Positions 1-8,733 of a DNA stretch of 64,000 nucleotides are shown here, piece by piece; the first letter of the stretch is position 1, and every line of letters begins with the position of its first letter. Under the pieces are notes generated by a model. It searched no databases. It saw nothing but the letters and a program-made list of their open reading frames with translations, and had not been told where the DNA came from. Made by a program: the position numbers and the translations under genes. The stretch covers positions 54,467 through 118,466 of the forward strand of contig JBHYFN010000006.1 of NCBI GenBank assembly GCA_051859505.1, given 5' to 3'. This stretch comes from JAFIEN01 sp051859505. Lineage in GTDB: Bacteria > Pseudomonadota > Alphaproteobacteria > Rhodobacterales > Rhodobacteraceae.

Positions 1-54
1 TTCCCTTCGGGGCCGAAATGCTCTAGACTGCGGCAAAAGACAGCCCGAAGGGGC

Positions 55-654
55 ATGAGGCAGATGAGCAGAGTCCTTCGCAGCCTGTTGTTGGTGGCGT
101 TCGTGGCCGCGTGCAGTGGTGGAGATCGTCAGTACTCGGCCCCGCGCGAGCTTGATAACGCCTGTTCCATCGTGGCGCAGCGCCCCCAGTATCTGCGCGC
201 CTTTCAGGCGACGGAACGCAAATGGGGCGTTCCCGTCGCGGTGCAGATGGCCATCATCTATCAGGAGAGCAAGTTCATCGGGAACGCCCGCACACCGCAT
301 CGTTATGCGCTTGGCGTGATCCCGGTGGGGCGGCAATCCTCGGCCTATGGCTACAGCCAGGCGCTTGACGGCACCTGGGCCGAGTATCAGGAGCAGCAGG
401 GTGGGCGGAACACCAGCCGCGACAGCATATCCGACGCGACCGATTTCATGGGCTGGTACATGAACCTGACCCTGCAGGAGCTGGGCATTCCCCTCAACGA
501 TACGCGCAACCAGTATCTGGCCTATCACGAAGGCCGCAACGGATACCGGCGCGGGACGTATAACGACAAGGCCTGGCTCGTGCGCATCGCAGGCGAGCTT
601 GAGGGGCGCGCGATCATGTATGACGCGCAGCTGCGCAGCTGCAGGCGCCTCTGA
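55..654 (+). CDS. SLT-type lytic transglycosylase lipoprotein
   Basis: This is a 199-aa predicted lipoprotein with a soluble lytic transglycosylase-like fold, likely acting on peptidoglycan from the periplasmic face of a membrane. A hydrophobic signal ends in a lipobox (FVAAC, Cys20). The likely catalytic Glu is E71 in IYQESKF, followed by the family-type AYGYSQALDGTW segment near residues 97-108 and YLAYHEGRNGY near the C-terminus. The start at 55 has a purine-rich GAAGGGG just upstream; an in-frame ATG at 64 is an alternative. The protein is short for a transglycosylase, so it carries essentially only the catalytic domain. Family assignment is by motif, and the enzymatic activity is inferred. 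Confidence 0.8.
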   Translation: MRQMSRVLRSLLLVAFVAACSGGDRQYSAPRELDNACSIVAQRPQYLRAFQATERKWGVPVAVQMAIIYQESKFIGNARTPHRYALGVIPVGRQSSAYGYSQALDGTWAEYQEQQGGRNTSRDSISDATDFMGWYMNLTLQELGIPLNDTRNQYLAYHEGRNGYRRGTYNDKAWLVRIAGELEGRAIMYDAQLRSCRRL

Positions 655-696
655 GGCCCGCGACGAAAGGCCCGCGACGAAAAGCCTGGGACGAAA
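655..696. repeat. 14-bp tandem repeat directly after a stop codon
   Basis: Three 14-bp units, the first two identical (GGCCCGCGACGAAA) and the third diverged, begin on the base after the TGA of the SLT lipoprotein gene. A partial fourth unit follows. The array fills the spacer to the convergent lolA gene. Confidence 0.85.
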
Positions 697-709
697 AGCC
701 CGGCCCGGC

Positions 710-1321
710 CTAGCGGTTCCAGGCCTCCATCTCGGCAAGGATGTTGAACAGACGGTCGGGGATGTTCCCGCCGGCGCTCATGTCGTTGAGGATCACCGTC
801 GTCTGGCCGCCCAGATCATCGGTGACGATCCACTGACGCAGCTCGACCGGGTCTGCGGTAAAGACAAGCTGGATCGAGCCATATTCGGGATGCGCCGGAT
901 CCTGCGCGGTCACGGTCGTCGTCGTGCCGTCCGAGACATGCCGGGTGACCATGTTGCGCTGTTCAAGGTTCACGTTCCGCTCGAGGATGATGTTGAGCGG
1001 CGTCTGGTTCAGCGGGTAACGCTCCGGCCCCGTGTTCGAGCGCGGGTCGAAGATCGCGACCTGCCCGCCGCCCGCGATCATCATCGAGCGTTCGGGAGGG
1101 GCATATTCGAACCGGATCCGCCCGGGGCGCTTGATATAGATCGTCCCGGTCGAGATCGTGCCGTCGGAATTGATCTGGGTAAAGCCTCCCTGCGCCGTCT
1201 GAAGCTGGTTCAGATAGGCCGAGATCTGACCAAGGCTAAGCTGTTGGGCGCTGGCGGGCAGGGCCGACAGGGCAAGCCCTGCGCCCAGCGCAGAGGCCAG
1301 AAGGGTACGGCGTGTGATCAT
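710..1321 (-). CDS. lolA: Outer-membrane lipoprotein carrier protein LolA
   Basis: This is a 203-aa periplasmic chaperone that would carry lipoproteins from the LolCDE complex to the outer membrane. It has an N-terminal signal with Arg-Arg (MITRRTLLAS) ending near ALPASAQQ. The LolA core follows: a region around LQTAQGGFTQINSDG, then IYIKRPGRIRFEYAPPE, the typical hydrophobic-lipid-binding beta segment. Length matches the family. It lies downstream of ftsK on the same strand, but 170 nt separate them and the gap holds a strong palindrome, so it may have its own promoter. Confidence 0.93.
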   Translation of the reverse strand: MITRRTLLASALGAGLALSALPASAQQLSLGQISAYLNQLQTAQGGFTQINSDGTISTGTIYIKRPGRIRFEYAPPERSMMIAGGGQVAIFDPRSNTGPERYPLNQTPLNIILERNVNLEQRNMVTRHVSDGTTTTVTAQDPAHPEYGSIQLVFTADPVELRQWIVTDDLGGQTTVILNDMSAGGNIPDRLFNILAEMEAWNR

Positions 1322-1392
1322 GGTCTTCCCTCGACATCAGGCGGCAAACACGTGCCATCATATGGCGCAGCTTGCACCCGATTGCACGGGCA

Positions 1393-1426
1393 AGGCGATA
1401 ACAGAGGCGTTGTCAGGCGATAACAG
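1393..1426. repeat. Pair of 12-bp direct repeats, 22-bp spacing
   Basis: AGGCGATAACAG occurs at 1393-1404 and again at 1415-1426, each followed by GGCG within a base or two. The centre-to-centre distance of 22 bp is about two helical turns. The pair lies 72-105 bp upstream of the lolA start. Such phasing is typical of paired operator half-sites, but no known regulator is recognised. Confidence 0.7.
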
Positions 1427-1447
1427 GCGCATCCGCCGGGGCCGGGC

Positions 1448-1473
1448 GGCAGGAATTTGGCCAAATTCCTGCC
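1448..1473. repeat. Perfect 26-bp palindrome between ftsK and lolA
   Basis: The left arm GGCAGGAATTTGG (1448-1460) is followed with no spacer by its exact reverse complement (1461-1473). It sits 19 nt beyond the ftsK stop codon on the minus strand. It could act as a terminator-like hairpin for ftsK or as a protein-binding site. There is no clear T-tract on the ftsK side. Confidence 0.85.
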
Positions 1474-1491
1474 CCCTCCAACGTCGCGCCC

Positions 1492-4400
1492 TCAATGCGG
1501 CTCGGGCACCAGGATCTCGCGTTTGCCGACATGGTTGGCCGGCGTCACGACGCCCTGCTCTTCCATCTGCTCGACCAGCCGCGCGGCCTTGTTATAGCCG
1601 ATGGCCAGCTTGCGCTGGATATAGGAGGTCGAGCATTTGCGGTCTTTCGCCACGATCTGCACCGCCATGTCGTACAGCGCCTCGTCCCCCTCGGCCCCCG
1701 AACCCAGCCCAAGAACCGCGTCGATCGAGGACGACACCTCTTCATCCGGCCCCTCGACCACGCCTGACATGTATTCCGGCGGGCCAAAGCCCTTGAGGTG
1801 GTTGACGATCTCTTCGACCTCTTCATCCGAACAGAAGGGCCCGTGGATGCGCGTGATCCGCCCGCCACCGGCCATGTAAAGCATGTCGCCCATGCCCAGA
1901 AGCTGCTCGGCCCCCATCTCGCCCAGGATGGTGCGGCTGTCGATCTTGGACGTGACCTGAAAGCTGATCCGGGTGGGGAAGTTGGCCTTGATCGTGCCGG
2001 TGATCACATCGACCGAGGGCCGCTGAGTCGCCATGATGAGGTGGATGCCCGAGGCTCGTGCCATCTGGGCGAGGCGCTGGATGCAGGCCTCGATCTCTTT
2101 GCCGGCGACCATCATCAGGTCGGCCATCTCGTCCACGATGACCACGATATAGGGCAGAACCTCGGGCTGGAACTCGTCCGTCTCGAAGATCGGATCGCCG
2201 GTTTCGTCGTCAAAGCCGGTCTGGACGGTGCGGCTGAACATCTCGCCCTTGGCCAGCGCCTCGCGGACGCGGCCGTTGTAGCCCTCGATGTTGCGCACGC
2301 CCATCTTCGACATCTTGCGATAGCGTTCCTCCATCTCGCCCACGACCCATTTCAGGGCGACGACCGCCTTCTTGGGGTCGGTCACAACGGGCGACAGAAG
2401 ATGCGGGATGCCGTCATAGACCGACAGTTCCAGCATCTTCGGGTCGATCATGATCAGCCGGCATTCCTCGGGCGTGAGCTTGTAGAGAAGGCTCAGGATC
2501 ATCGTATTGATCGCCACCGACTTGCCCGACCCGGTGGTCCCCGCGATCAGCAGGTGGGGCATCTTGGCAAGGTTGGCCACGATCGGTTCGCCCGCGATAT
2601 CCTTGCCCAGAGCCAGCGGCAGCCGCATCTGGCTGTCGCCGAAATCGCGGGCTGACAGGATCTCGCGCAGGACCACCTTTTCGCGGTTGGCGTTCGGCAG
2701 TTCGATCCCGATCACGCTGCGGCCGGGCACGGTCGAAACCCGCGCCGAGAGCGCCGACATCGACCGCGCGATATCGTCGGCCAGCCCGATCACCCGGCTG
2801 GCCTTCAGGCCCGGAGCGGGTTCCAGCTCGTACATCGTGACCACGGGGCCGGGGCGGACGCTCACGATCTCGCCCTTCACGCCATAGTCGTCGAGGACGC
2901 TTTCCAGCATCCGGGCGTTCTCTTCCAGCGCCTCGTTGGGAAGGTGGTGCCGCTCTACCTCCTCCGGGCTGGTCAGAAGCGAAAGCGGCGGAAACTCGTA
3001 ATCCGCATAGCGATCCTCAAGCGGGAGCGAGGGCTGCGCCTCGGCCCGCGCCCGCGAAGACGGGGCAAGCGCCTTCTTTTGCGGATGCAGGATCGCGCGG
3101 CGCGGTTCGGCCACCGGAACATGTGCTTGCGGCGGCAACGGCGGCGGAAGCTCGTCTGCCCAGACCTCGCCATCGTCAAGCAGCGCATCTTCGTCGGACA
3201 GGGGATCCGGCAGATCGTCGTGATCGAACCCATGGCCCTCGGCCGGATGCCGGTAGGCTGCGGGCTGGGCGGTCAGGGGCGGTTCGATCCGGCCGGCCGG
3301 GCCGGCGGGCCGTTCGGGCGCCATGGCCCGCTCGGCGACAAGGCCCCTTGAGGCGCCCGACAGGGGCGGCGGCATGTGGCGTGCCGGGTCAAGGATCAGG
3401 GGCCGCGGGCCGCGCGGGCGGGCGGGCGCTTCGACCACCTGTTCGGTGGCCGTGGCCGCGAGGCGCTTGGCGCGGATCGCATCGGCGATGCGGGCGCTGA
3501 TCCGGTTGTCATCGGGCGGTGCCTCGGGATCGAAGGCTTCCGGGGCCGCACTCTCGACCGGCGCTGCGGCCTGCGCCGAACGGCGCTTGAGCAGCGAGGA
3601 CAGGAAGCCGCCCTGCGGGGCCGCGTCGGGGGCGATGGCCCGGGCCTTGACCGGCCGCTCGTTCGACCAGTCCGACGGCGGGGCCTGCCGCGGTATGCCG
3701 TGCGGCGTGGCGGCCGGAGTATCGGCATCGGCCATGGCGGGCATGATGACCGGCGGCATCCGACGCTCGCTGCCGGGGCGGGGCGGGGCGGCCAGCGGCG
3801 TCCTCTCGGAAACCGGCGCCCGGCCTTCGAGGGGCGCGGTCAGCGGCGGCATGACCCGGCCGCCCGGCATGCCGGGCTCGGCGGTGGTGCGGGCGTGGGG
3901 CGTCCGGGCCGTGTGGGCCATGCTGCCCGAACGGTCGACAGGCATCGCCGGATTGGCGCGGATCACGGCGGCCACGCGCTGGGCGACCGAAGGCTCGGCC
4001 CGGCCGGTATCCTGCGCCTCTTGCTGCATGCGGCGCTGTTCGGCACGGGCTGCAAGGCCGTCCTGCACCCGGCTGCCAAGCCCCTGCGCCCCGGCGAAAC
4101 CGACCTGCGCCCCACGCGCAAGCACCCGCACCAGCGCGTCATAACTCAGGACCAGCCCGACCAGCAGATAGCGCCGAAAGCTTCGGATTTCCTCGACCGT
4201 GAAGCCCAGCACGAAGGTGGTGAGAAGGACCGTCGCAAAGAACAGGCCAAAGGCCAGAAGGTTGACGGCAAGCCCCGGACCGATCGGCAGAATGGTCAGG
4301 ATCAGGCTCAGCACCGTATCCCCGAACAGACCGCCGATACCGAAGCTGTGTGCCCAACCGGCCCCCGGCGTCAGCGTGGCACAAAAGATCGCGGCCACGG

Positions 4401-4755
4401 CCACGGCGATCGGGCCGAAGATGATGCGCGACACGACCCTGTCTTCGCCCCAATGCGCGGCCAGACGCAGGCCCCAGGCGCACAGGATCAGCGGAATGAC
4501 CCAGGCCCCCTGTCCGACGATCATGAACAACGGATGCGCAAGCGAGGCGCCGAACCGGCCCATCCAGTTCTGCACCGGCGCATCCGTCGCCAGAAGCCAG
4601 TTGGGATCGTCGGGCGAATAGGACCCGATCATCATCGCCGCCATCAGGCCCAGAGCGATGAGGCCAAGCCCCAGAAGCTCTTTCCCGCGCTTTTCGATCG
4701 CGGCCTGCATCGTGCTGTCCAGAAGCGGATCGCGCCCTCGCGTCTGATAAGCCAT
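1492..4755 (-). CDS. ftsK: DNA translocase FtsK
   Basis: This is a 1087-aa septal DNA translocase that would pump chromosomes through the closing septum toward dif. The N-terminus carries about four membrane segments within residues 20-200, followed by a long Pro/Ala-rich linker. The motor domain has Walker A GTTGSGKS near residues 739-746 and a Walker B region at IVVIVDEMADLM. A C-terminal winged-helix gamma domain contains CSTSYIQRKLAIGYNKAA, which reads KOPS-type sites in this family. The start at 4755 (MAYQTRGRD) is chosen because the 58 upstream in-frame codons overlap the aminotransferase gene out of frame and lack family similarity. It is 14 nt downstream of that gene, so they are probably co-transcribed. 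Confidence 0.96.
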   Translation of the reverse strand: MAYQTRGRDPLLDSTMQAAIEKRGKELLGLGLIALGLMAAMMIGSYSPDDPNWLLATDAPVQNWMGRFGASLAHPLFMIVGQGAWVIPLILCAWGLRLAAHWGEDRVVSRIIFGPIAVAVAAIFCATLTPGAGWAHSFGIGGLFGDTVLSLILTILPIGPGLAVNLLAFGLFFATVLLTTFVLGFTVEEIRSFRRYLLVGLVLSYDALVRVLARGAQVGFAGAQGLGSRVQDGLAARAEQRRMQQEAQDTGRAEPSVAQRVAAVIRANPAMPVDRSGSMAHTARTPHARTTAEPGMPGGRVMPPLTAPLEGRAPVSERTPLAAPPRPGSERRMPPVIMPAMADADTPAATPHGIPRQAPPSDWSNERPVKARAIAPDAAPQGGFLSSLLKRRSAQAAAPVESAAPEAFDPEAPPDDNRISARIADAIRAKRLAATATEQVVEAPARPRGPRPLILDPARHMPPPLSGASRGLVAERAMAPERPAGPAGRIEPPLTAQPAAYRHPAEGHGFDHDDLPDPLSDEDALLDDGEVWADELPPPLPPQAHVPVAEPRRAILHPQKKALAPSSRARAEAQPSLPLEDRYADYEFPPLSLLTSPEEVERHHLPNEALEENARMLESVLDDYGVKGEIVSVRPGPVVTMYELEPAPGLKASRVIGLADDIARSMSALSARVSTVPGRSVIGIELPNANREKVVLREILSARDFGDSQMRLPLALGKDIAGEPIVANLAKMPHLLIAGTTGSGKSVAINTMILSLLYKLTPEECRLIMIDPKMLELSVYDGIPHLLSPVVTDPKKAVVALKWVVGEMEERYRKMSKMGVRNIEGYNGRVREALAKGEMFSRTVQTGFDDETGDPIFETDEFQPEVLPYIVVIVDEMADLMMVAGKEIEACIQRLAQMARASGIHLIMATQRPSVDVITGTIKANFPTRISFQVTSKIDSRTILGEMGAEQLLGMGDMLYMAGGGRITRIHGPFCSDEEVEEIVNHLKGFGPPEYMSGVVEGPDEEVSSSIDAVLGLGSGAEGDEALYDMAVQIVAKDRKCSTSYIQRKLAIGYNKAARLVEQMEEQGVVTPANHVGKREILVPEPH

Positions 4756-4769
4756 TCCTGCCCTCGCCT

Positions 4770-5948
4770 CTATGCGTACAAGCAGTCGCGAAGCTGCATC
4801 AGCCCGCGCTGCATTTCCTGTGTCGGGGCCACCATGGCGACCCTGATGAACCCGTGCCCCGGGTTTTCTCCGTTGACCTCGCGCCCGAGATAGGCGCCGG
4901 GCAGCACCCGCACCCCCGTCTCGCGCCAAAGCTTCAGCGCCGCCGCCTCGCCATCCTCGACGCCCAGCCAGAGGAAGAAGCCGGCAGGGGGCGGGGCGTA
5001 ACCCGGCACGCCCGACAGCACCTGATCGGCGATGCGGTATTTCTGCTGATAAAGCGCGCGGTTTTCCTCAACATGGGCCTCGTCGGCCCAGACCTTTTCC
5101 GCAACACGCTGCAGCGGCAGAGGCAGCGGCGCACCGGCATAGCTGCGCAGCTGGCGCATCGCGGCAATGGCCTTTGGCCCGGAGGCGACAAAGCCCGACC
5201 GCAGCCCCGGCAGGTTCGACCGTTTCGACAGGGAGTGAAACACCGCCAGCCGTTCGGGATCGGCCCCGGTCGCATCGGCCACGCTGAGCGCGCCGACCGG
5301 GGCGGCATCGCGCCAGATCTCGGAATAGCATTCATCGGCAAGGATGCGGAAATCATGCCGTTCGGCCAGGTCCAGAAGCCCGCGCCAATAGCCCTCGTCC
5401 GCGACGGCGCCCTGAGGGTTGGCGGGCGAACAGATGTAGCAAAGCGCCGCGCGATCAAGGATCTCGGTGGGCAGGCCGGCATAGTCGGGCAGATGGCCGG
5501 TGGCCTCTGTGGCCGGAACAAGCACGGGCTCGGCCCCCACCGACAGGGCTGCCACGGCATAGACCTGATAAAACGGGTTCGGCATCAGGACGACGGGCCG
5601 CTTGCCGCCCTTCGTTTCGGGGCAAAGCGCCATGGCCGCGTTGTAAAGCCCCTCGCGCGTGCCGTTCAGAACCAAGAGGTTCCCGTCGTCCAGCGCCACG
5701 CCATAGCGCCGCGCGACCCATGCCCGGATCGCCTCCAGCAGCTCCGGGGTGCCTTCGTTCACGGGATACTTGCCGAAGCCATCAAGATTGGCGGCCAGCA
5801 CATCGCCCAGCCAGGCGGGGAAAGGGTGCTGCGGCTCTCCGATGGTCATGGCGATGGGCGTGCCGCCCGGTTCATGGGCGTCAAGCAGCTTCCGCAGGCG
5901 CGGGAATGCGTATTCCGGTAGGTCCGAAAACCGCTCGGGGGTGTTCAT
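4770..5948 (-). CDS. PLP-dependent aminotransferase, DapC-like
   Basis: This 392-aa fold-type I aminotransferase has its PLP lysine at K242 in SLSKRSNLPGLRSGF. That signature is typical of succinyldiaminopimelate transaminases (DapC), which feed lysine and peptidoglycan precursor synthesis. Other landmarks are LNGTREGLYNA, MPNPFYQVYAVAA, CSPANPQG and ADECYSEIW. The start is the ATG at 5948 (MNTPERFSD), preceded by GAGG eight nt upstream; the longer in-frame extension shows no family similarity. It ends 14 nt before ftsK. Substrate specificity is inferred from motif resemblance only. Confidence 0.85.
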   Translation of the reverse strand: MNTPERFSDLPEYAFPRLRKLLDAHEPGGTPIAMTIGEPQHPFPAWLGDVLAANLDGFGKYPVNEGTPELLEAIRAWVARRYGVALDDGNLLVLNGTREGLYNAAMALCPETKGGKRPVVLMPNPFYQVYAVAALSVGAEPVLVPATEATGHLPDYAGLPTEILDRAALCYICSPANPQGAVADEGYWRGLLDLAERHDFRILADECYSEIWRDAAPVGALSVADATGADPERLAVFHSLSKRSNLPGLRSGFVASGPKAIAAMRQLRSYAGAPLPLPLQRVAEKVWADEAHVEENRALYQQKYRIADQVLSGVPGYAPPPAGFFLWLGVEDGEAAALKLWRETGVRVLPGAYLGREVNGENPGHGFIRVAMVAPTQEMQRGLMQLRDCLYA

Positions 5949-6037
5949 ATCTGCCTCATCGCCGGGGTCGTTTTCGCCCCGTTGCTGGCAGAGTAACGCC
6001 GCCGGACCCTCTATGTCCAGATAAACGAAGGGGAATC

Positions 6038-6057
6038 GGCCGGGCTGGGCCCCGGCC
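6038..6057 (-). terminator. Possible terminator after the amidase gene
   Basis: GGCCGGG (6038-6044) and CCCGGCC (6051-6057) form a 7-bp stem with a 6-nt loop about 10 nt past the amidase stop. On the minus strand a short pyrimidine-rich stretch follows. No strong T-tract is present. Confidence 0.35.
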
Positions 6058-6066
6058 CTGTGGCAT

Positions 6067-7395
6067 TTAGGCCAGCGCCGCCTCGGCCGCCCGCGCAAGA
6101 CGCAAAAGCCGGCCATCCTGCCCCGGTGGTGCGTGCAGCATGATCCCGCAGGAGGGCGTCCCCGTCGGCAGCGTGACCGCCGCAAGCCCCATGAGATTGC
6201 CCATCCGGGTGCAGCGCAGCGCCTGAAGGTTGACCGCGCGGTAATAGTCCGGGTCAGAGGCCAGCCGGTCAAGCGCGGGCGGCAGGATCGCGCCCGTCGA
6301 ACAGATCACCGCATCCGCCCCCGCCGTGGCCGCGTGAAACAGGCGGCGGATCCGGCGCAACTCCTCCCACCCGGCCAGGAAATCCGCGGCGGTGATCGCC
6401 GCGCCCCCCTCGAGCCGTTCCCGGATCATCGGGAACATCTTGTCAGGCGCGGCCTCCATATAGGGCCGCCAGAAGGCATAGGCCTCGGCGCCGTAAAGCG
6501 GCAGGGCCAGGTCATAGGCGCGGCGGAGTTCGGGTATCTCGATGCGGTCGATCCTTGCCCCGGCAGCGGAGAGGCGCGTCACCGCCGCCTCGAAAGCGGC
6601 CAGAGGGGCGGGATCAAGGTCTTCGCCCACCACGGTATCGAGGATCATGAGGCGGGCGCCCGAGAGCGAGGCCCCGGCCAGATCGGCCGGGCGCGTATCC
6701 CCCAGAGCGGCAAACAACAGCGCCGCATCCTCGACACTGCGGCAAAGCGGGCCGACGGTATCGAAACTTGCACAAAGCGGCACAACACCCCTGACGGACA
6801 GGGCGCCGTGGGTGGGCTTGAACCCCACCAGATCATTCCAGCCCGCCGGGATGCGGATCGACCCGCCGGTATCCGAACCGATGGCCGCAGGGGCCAGCCC
6901 GAAAGCGACCGAAGTCGCCGCGCCCGAGGACGACCCCCCGGGCACGGCTTCGGGATCGTTCACGCAGGGCGGTGTCGCCGTGACCGGATTGTAGCCAAGG
7001 CCCGAGAAGGCCACTTCCGAAAGATGCGTCTTGCCAAGGCAAACCAGCCCGGCCTGGGTCGCATTGCGCAGCACCTCGGCATCGCGCTCGGGCACCCGGC
7101 CTGCCATCAGGGCCGTTCCCGCCTCGGTCGCAACGCCGGCGGTATCGTAAAGATCCTTCCACGACAGCGGCACCCCGTCGAGAGGGCCGCGCCGCAGGCC
7201 ATCTTTCAGGCGGGCGCGGGCGGCCAGGGCCTCGGCCCGGGCGCGATCGGGGGTCGTGCGCGCATAGATCCGGTCCTGCAGGGGATGGGCGTCGATTGCG
7301 GCAAGGTGGGCCTCGGTCAACTCCACCGGATCGATCCTTCCGGCCGCGATTCCCCGCCCCAGATCCGCCGCCGTCGCCTTCAGCCAATCGTCCAT
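6067..7395 (-). CDS. Amidase signature family protein
   Basis: This 442-aa amidase-signature hydrolase would cleave a carboxamide with a Ser-cisSer-Lys triad. The hallmark GGSSSG is at residues 153-158, followed by GSDTGGSIRIPAG, which holds the nucleophilic Ser. The catalytic Lys is in LSWKDLYDTAG, near residue 80. Start is the ATG at 7395 (MDDWLKATAADLG); upstream codons lie in the promoter region shared with the divergent hydroxylase gene. It is not part of a gatCAB cluster and lacks a clear GatA context, so the substrate is unknown. Confidence 0.85.
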   Translation of the reverse strand: MDDWLKATAADLGRGIAAGRIDPVELTEAHLAAIDAHPLQDRIYARTTPDRARAEALAARARLKDGLRRGPLDGVPLSWKDLYDTAGVATEAGTALMAGRVPERDAEVLRNATQAGLVCLGKTHLSEVAFSGLGYNPVTATPPCVNDPEAVPGGSSSGAATSVAFGLAPAAIGSDTGGSIRIPAGWNDLVGFKPTHGALSVRGVVPLCASFDTVGPLCRSVEDAALLFAALGDTRPADLAGASLSGARLMILDTVVGEDLDPAPLAAFEAAVTRLSAAGARIDRIEIPELRRAYDLALPLYGAEAYAFWRPYMEAAPDKMFPMIRERLEGGAAITAADFLAGWEELRRIRRLFHAATAGADAVICSTGAILPPALDRLASDPDYYRAVNLQALRCTRMGNLMGLAAVTLPTGTPSCGIMLHAPPGQDGRLLRLARAAEAALA

Positions 7396-7481
7396 CGTAC
7401 CCTGCCCCGCGTCATTTCGCGCGACGGTAGCGGCCAAGGGGCGCATGGACAATCCCGCGAGCAGCGCCATAGTGCGGCGCG

Positions 7482-8699
7482 ATGATGCAAGCACCTCATA
7501 TCCTGATCGCGGGTGGCGGCCTGAACGGCCCCGCCCTTGCTCTTGCCCTCGCGCAAGCGGGCTTCCGGGTCAGCGTGATCGACACGCTGCCCCGCGATAC
7601 CCGCTCTGCCCCCGATTTCGACGGGCGGGCCTATGCGCTTGCGCTGGCCTCTTGCCGCCTGCTGCGGGCCATCGGGATCTGGAGCCGGATCGCCGATCAG
7701 GCCCAGCCGATGCTTGAGATCAAGGTAACGGACGGCCGGGCCGGTGAAGGGCCAAGCCCCTGGATGCTTCATTTCGACCATGCCGAGATTGAGGAAGGCC
7801 CGATGGGCCACATGGTCGAGGACCGTCACCTGCGCCGCGCCTTTCTGGATGCGATGGACGAGGATCCCCGCATCACCCACCTTTCCGGAGAGGCTGTTGT
7901 TGCGCAGCAGGCCGGCCCGGGCGGGATCACGGTCACGCTTTCCTCCGGCGCAGAGCTGACCGGGGCGCTTCTTGTCGGCGCGGACGGCCGCAAGAGCGGC
8001 ACTGCGGCGCGCGCCGGGATCGGCCGGATGGGGTGGAGCTACGGGCAGACGGGCGTGGTCTGTGCGGTCGCGCATGAAAGGCCCCATGGCGGGATCGCGC
8101 ATCAGTTCTTCATGCCCGCCGGGCCGCTTGCGATCCTGCCGCTGACCGGCAACCGCTGCTCCATCGTCTGGAGCGAAACCGACGCCCGCGCGGCCGAACT
8201 CATGGCGATGGAGGATGACGCCTTCCTTGCCGCCCTGCGCCCGGCCTTCGGCGATTTTCTGGGGGCGATCGCGCTGGCCGGAGACCGGTTCAGCTATCCT
8301 CTGGGCCTGACCCTGGCAAAAAGCTTTGTGGCGGATCGCCTTGCCCTTGTGGGCGATGCAGCGCATGGGATGCACCCGATTGCCGGGCAGGGTCTGAATG
8401 CCGGGCTGCGGGATGTGGCCGCGCTGGCCGACGTGCTGGCCGAGGCGAAGGCACGGGGCGAGGACATCGGCACGGCGCTTGTGCTGGGGCGTTATCAGCA
8501 GTGGCGCAGGTTCGACACGGCGACGCTGGCCCTTGCGACGGATACGTTCAACAGGCTGTTTTCGAACGACAATCCGCTGTTGCGCGGGATCCGGGATCTT
8601 GGCATGGGCGCGGTGAATGCCATGCCCGGGCTGCGCCGCGGCTTCATCCGCGAAGCGGCCGGGCTGACCGGCGATCTGCCGCGCCTGATGCGCGGGTAG
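7482..8699 (+). CDS. UbiH/UbiF/Coq6-family FAD monooxygenase
   Basis: This 405-aa flavoprotein hydroxylase probably acts in ubiquinone ring hydroxylation. It has an N-terminal FAD-binding GGGLNGPALALAL motif, a central VGADGRKSGTAA motif and the family signature ALVGDAAHGMHPIAGQGLN near residues 286-304. It is divergent from the amidase gene (86-nt spacer) and convergent with the epimerase gene. Which ring position it hydroxylates cannot be read from sequence. The COQ9-like protein encoded near 15 kb could be a pathway partner. Confidence 0.9.
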   Translation: MMQAPHILIAGGGLNGPALALALAQAGFRVSVIDTLPRDTRSAPDFDGRAYALALASCRLLRAIGIWSRIADQAQPMLEIKVTDGRAGEGPSPWMLHFDHAEIEEGPMGHMVEDRHLRRAFLDAMDEDPRITHLSGEAVVAQQAGPGGITVTLSSGAELTGALLVGADGRKSGTAARAGIGRMGWSYGQTGVVCAVAHERPHGGIAHQFFMPAGPLAILPLTGNRCSIVWSETDARAAELMAMEDDAFLAALRPAFGDFLGAIALAGDRFSYPLGLTLAKSFVADRLALVGDAAHGMHPIAGQGLNAGLRDVAALADVLAEAKARGEDIGTALVLGRYQQWRRFDTATLALATDTFNRLFSNDNPLLRGIRDLGMGAVNAMPGLRRGFIREAAGLTGDLPRLMRG

Positions 8700-8733
8700 C
8701 GCGGCCTGCGGCACGGATCAGGGCCGGGGCGCC

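Noticed and set aside
1..54. Terminator of an upstream gene
   Set aside because: Short CCC-TTC-GGG-type repeats are present, but no gene end is in the window to judge it by.
4756..4929. Longer FtsK start upstream of 4755
   Set aside because: It overlaps the aminotransferase gene out of frame and lacks FtsK similarity.
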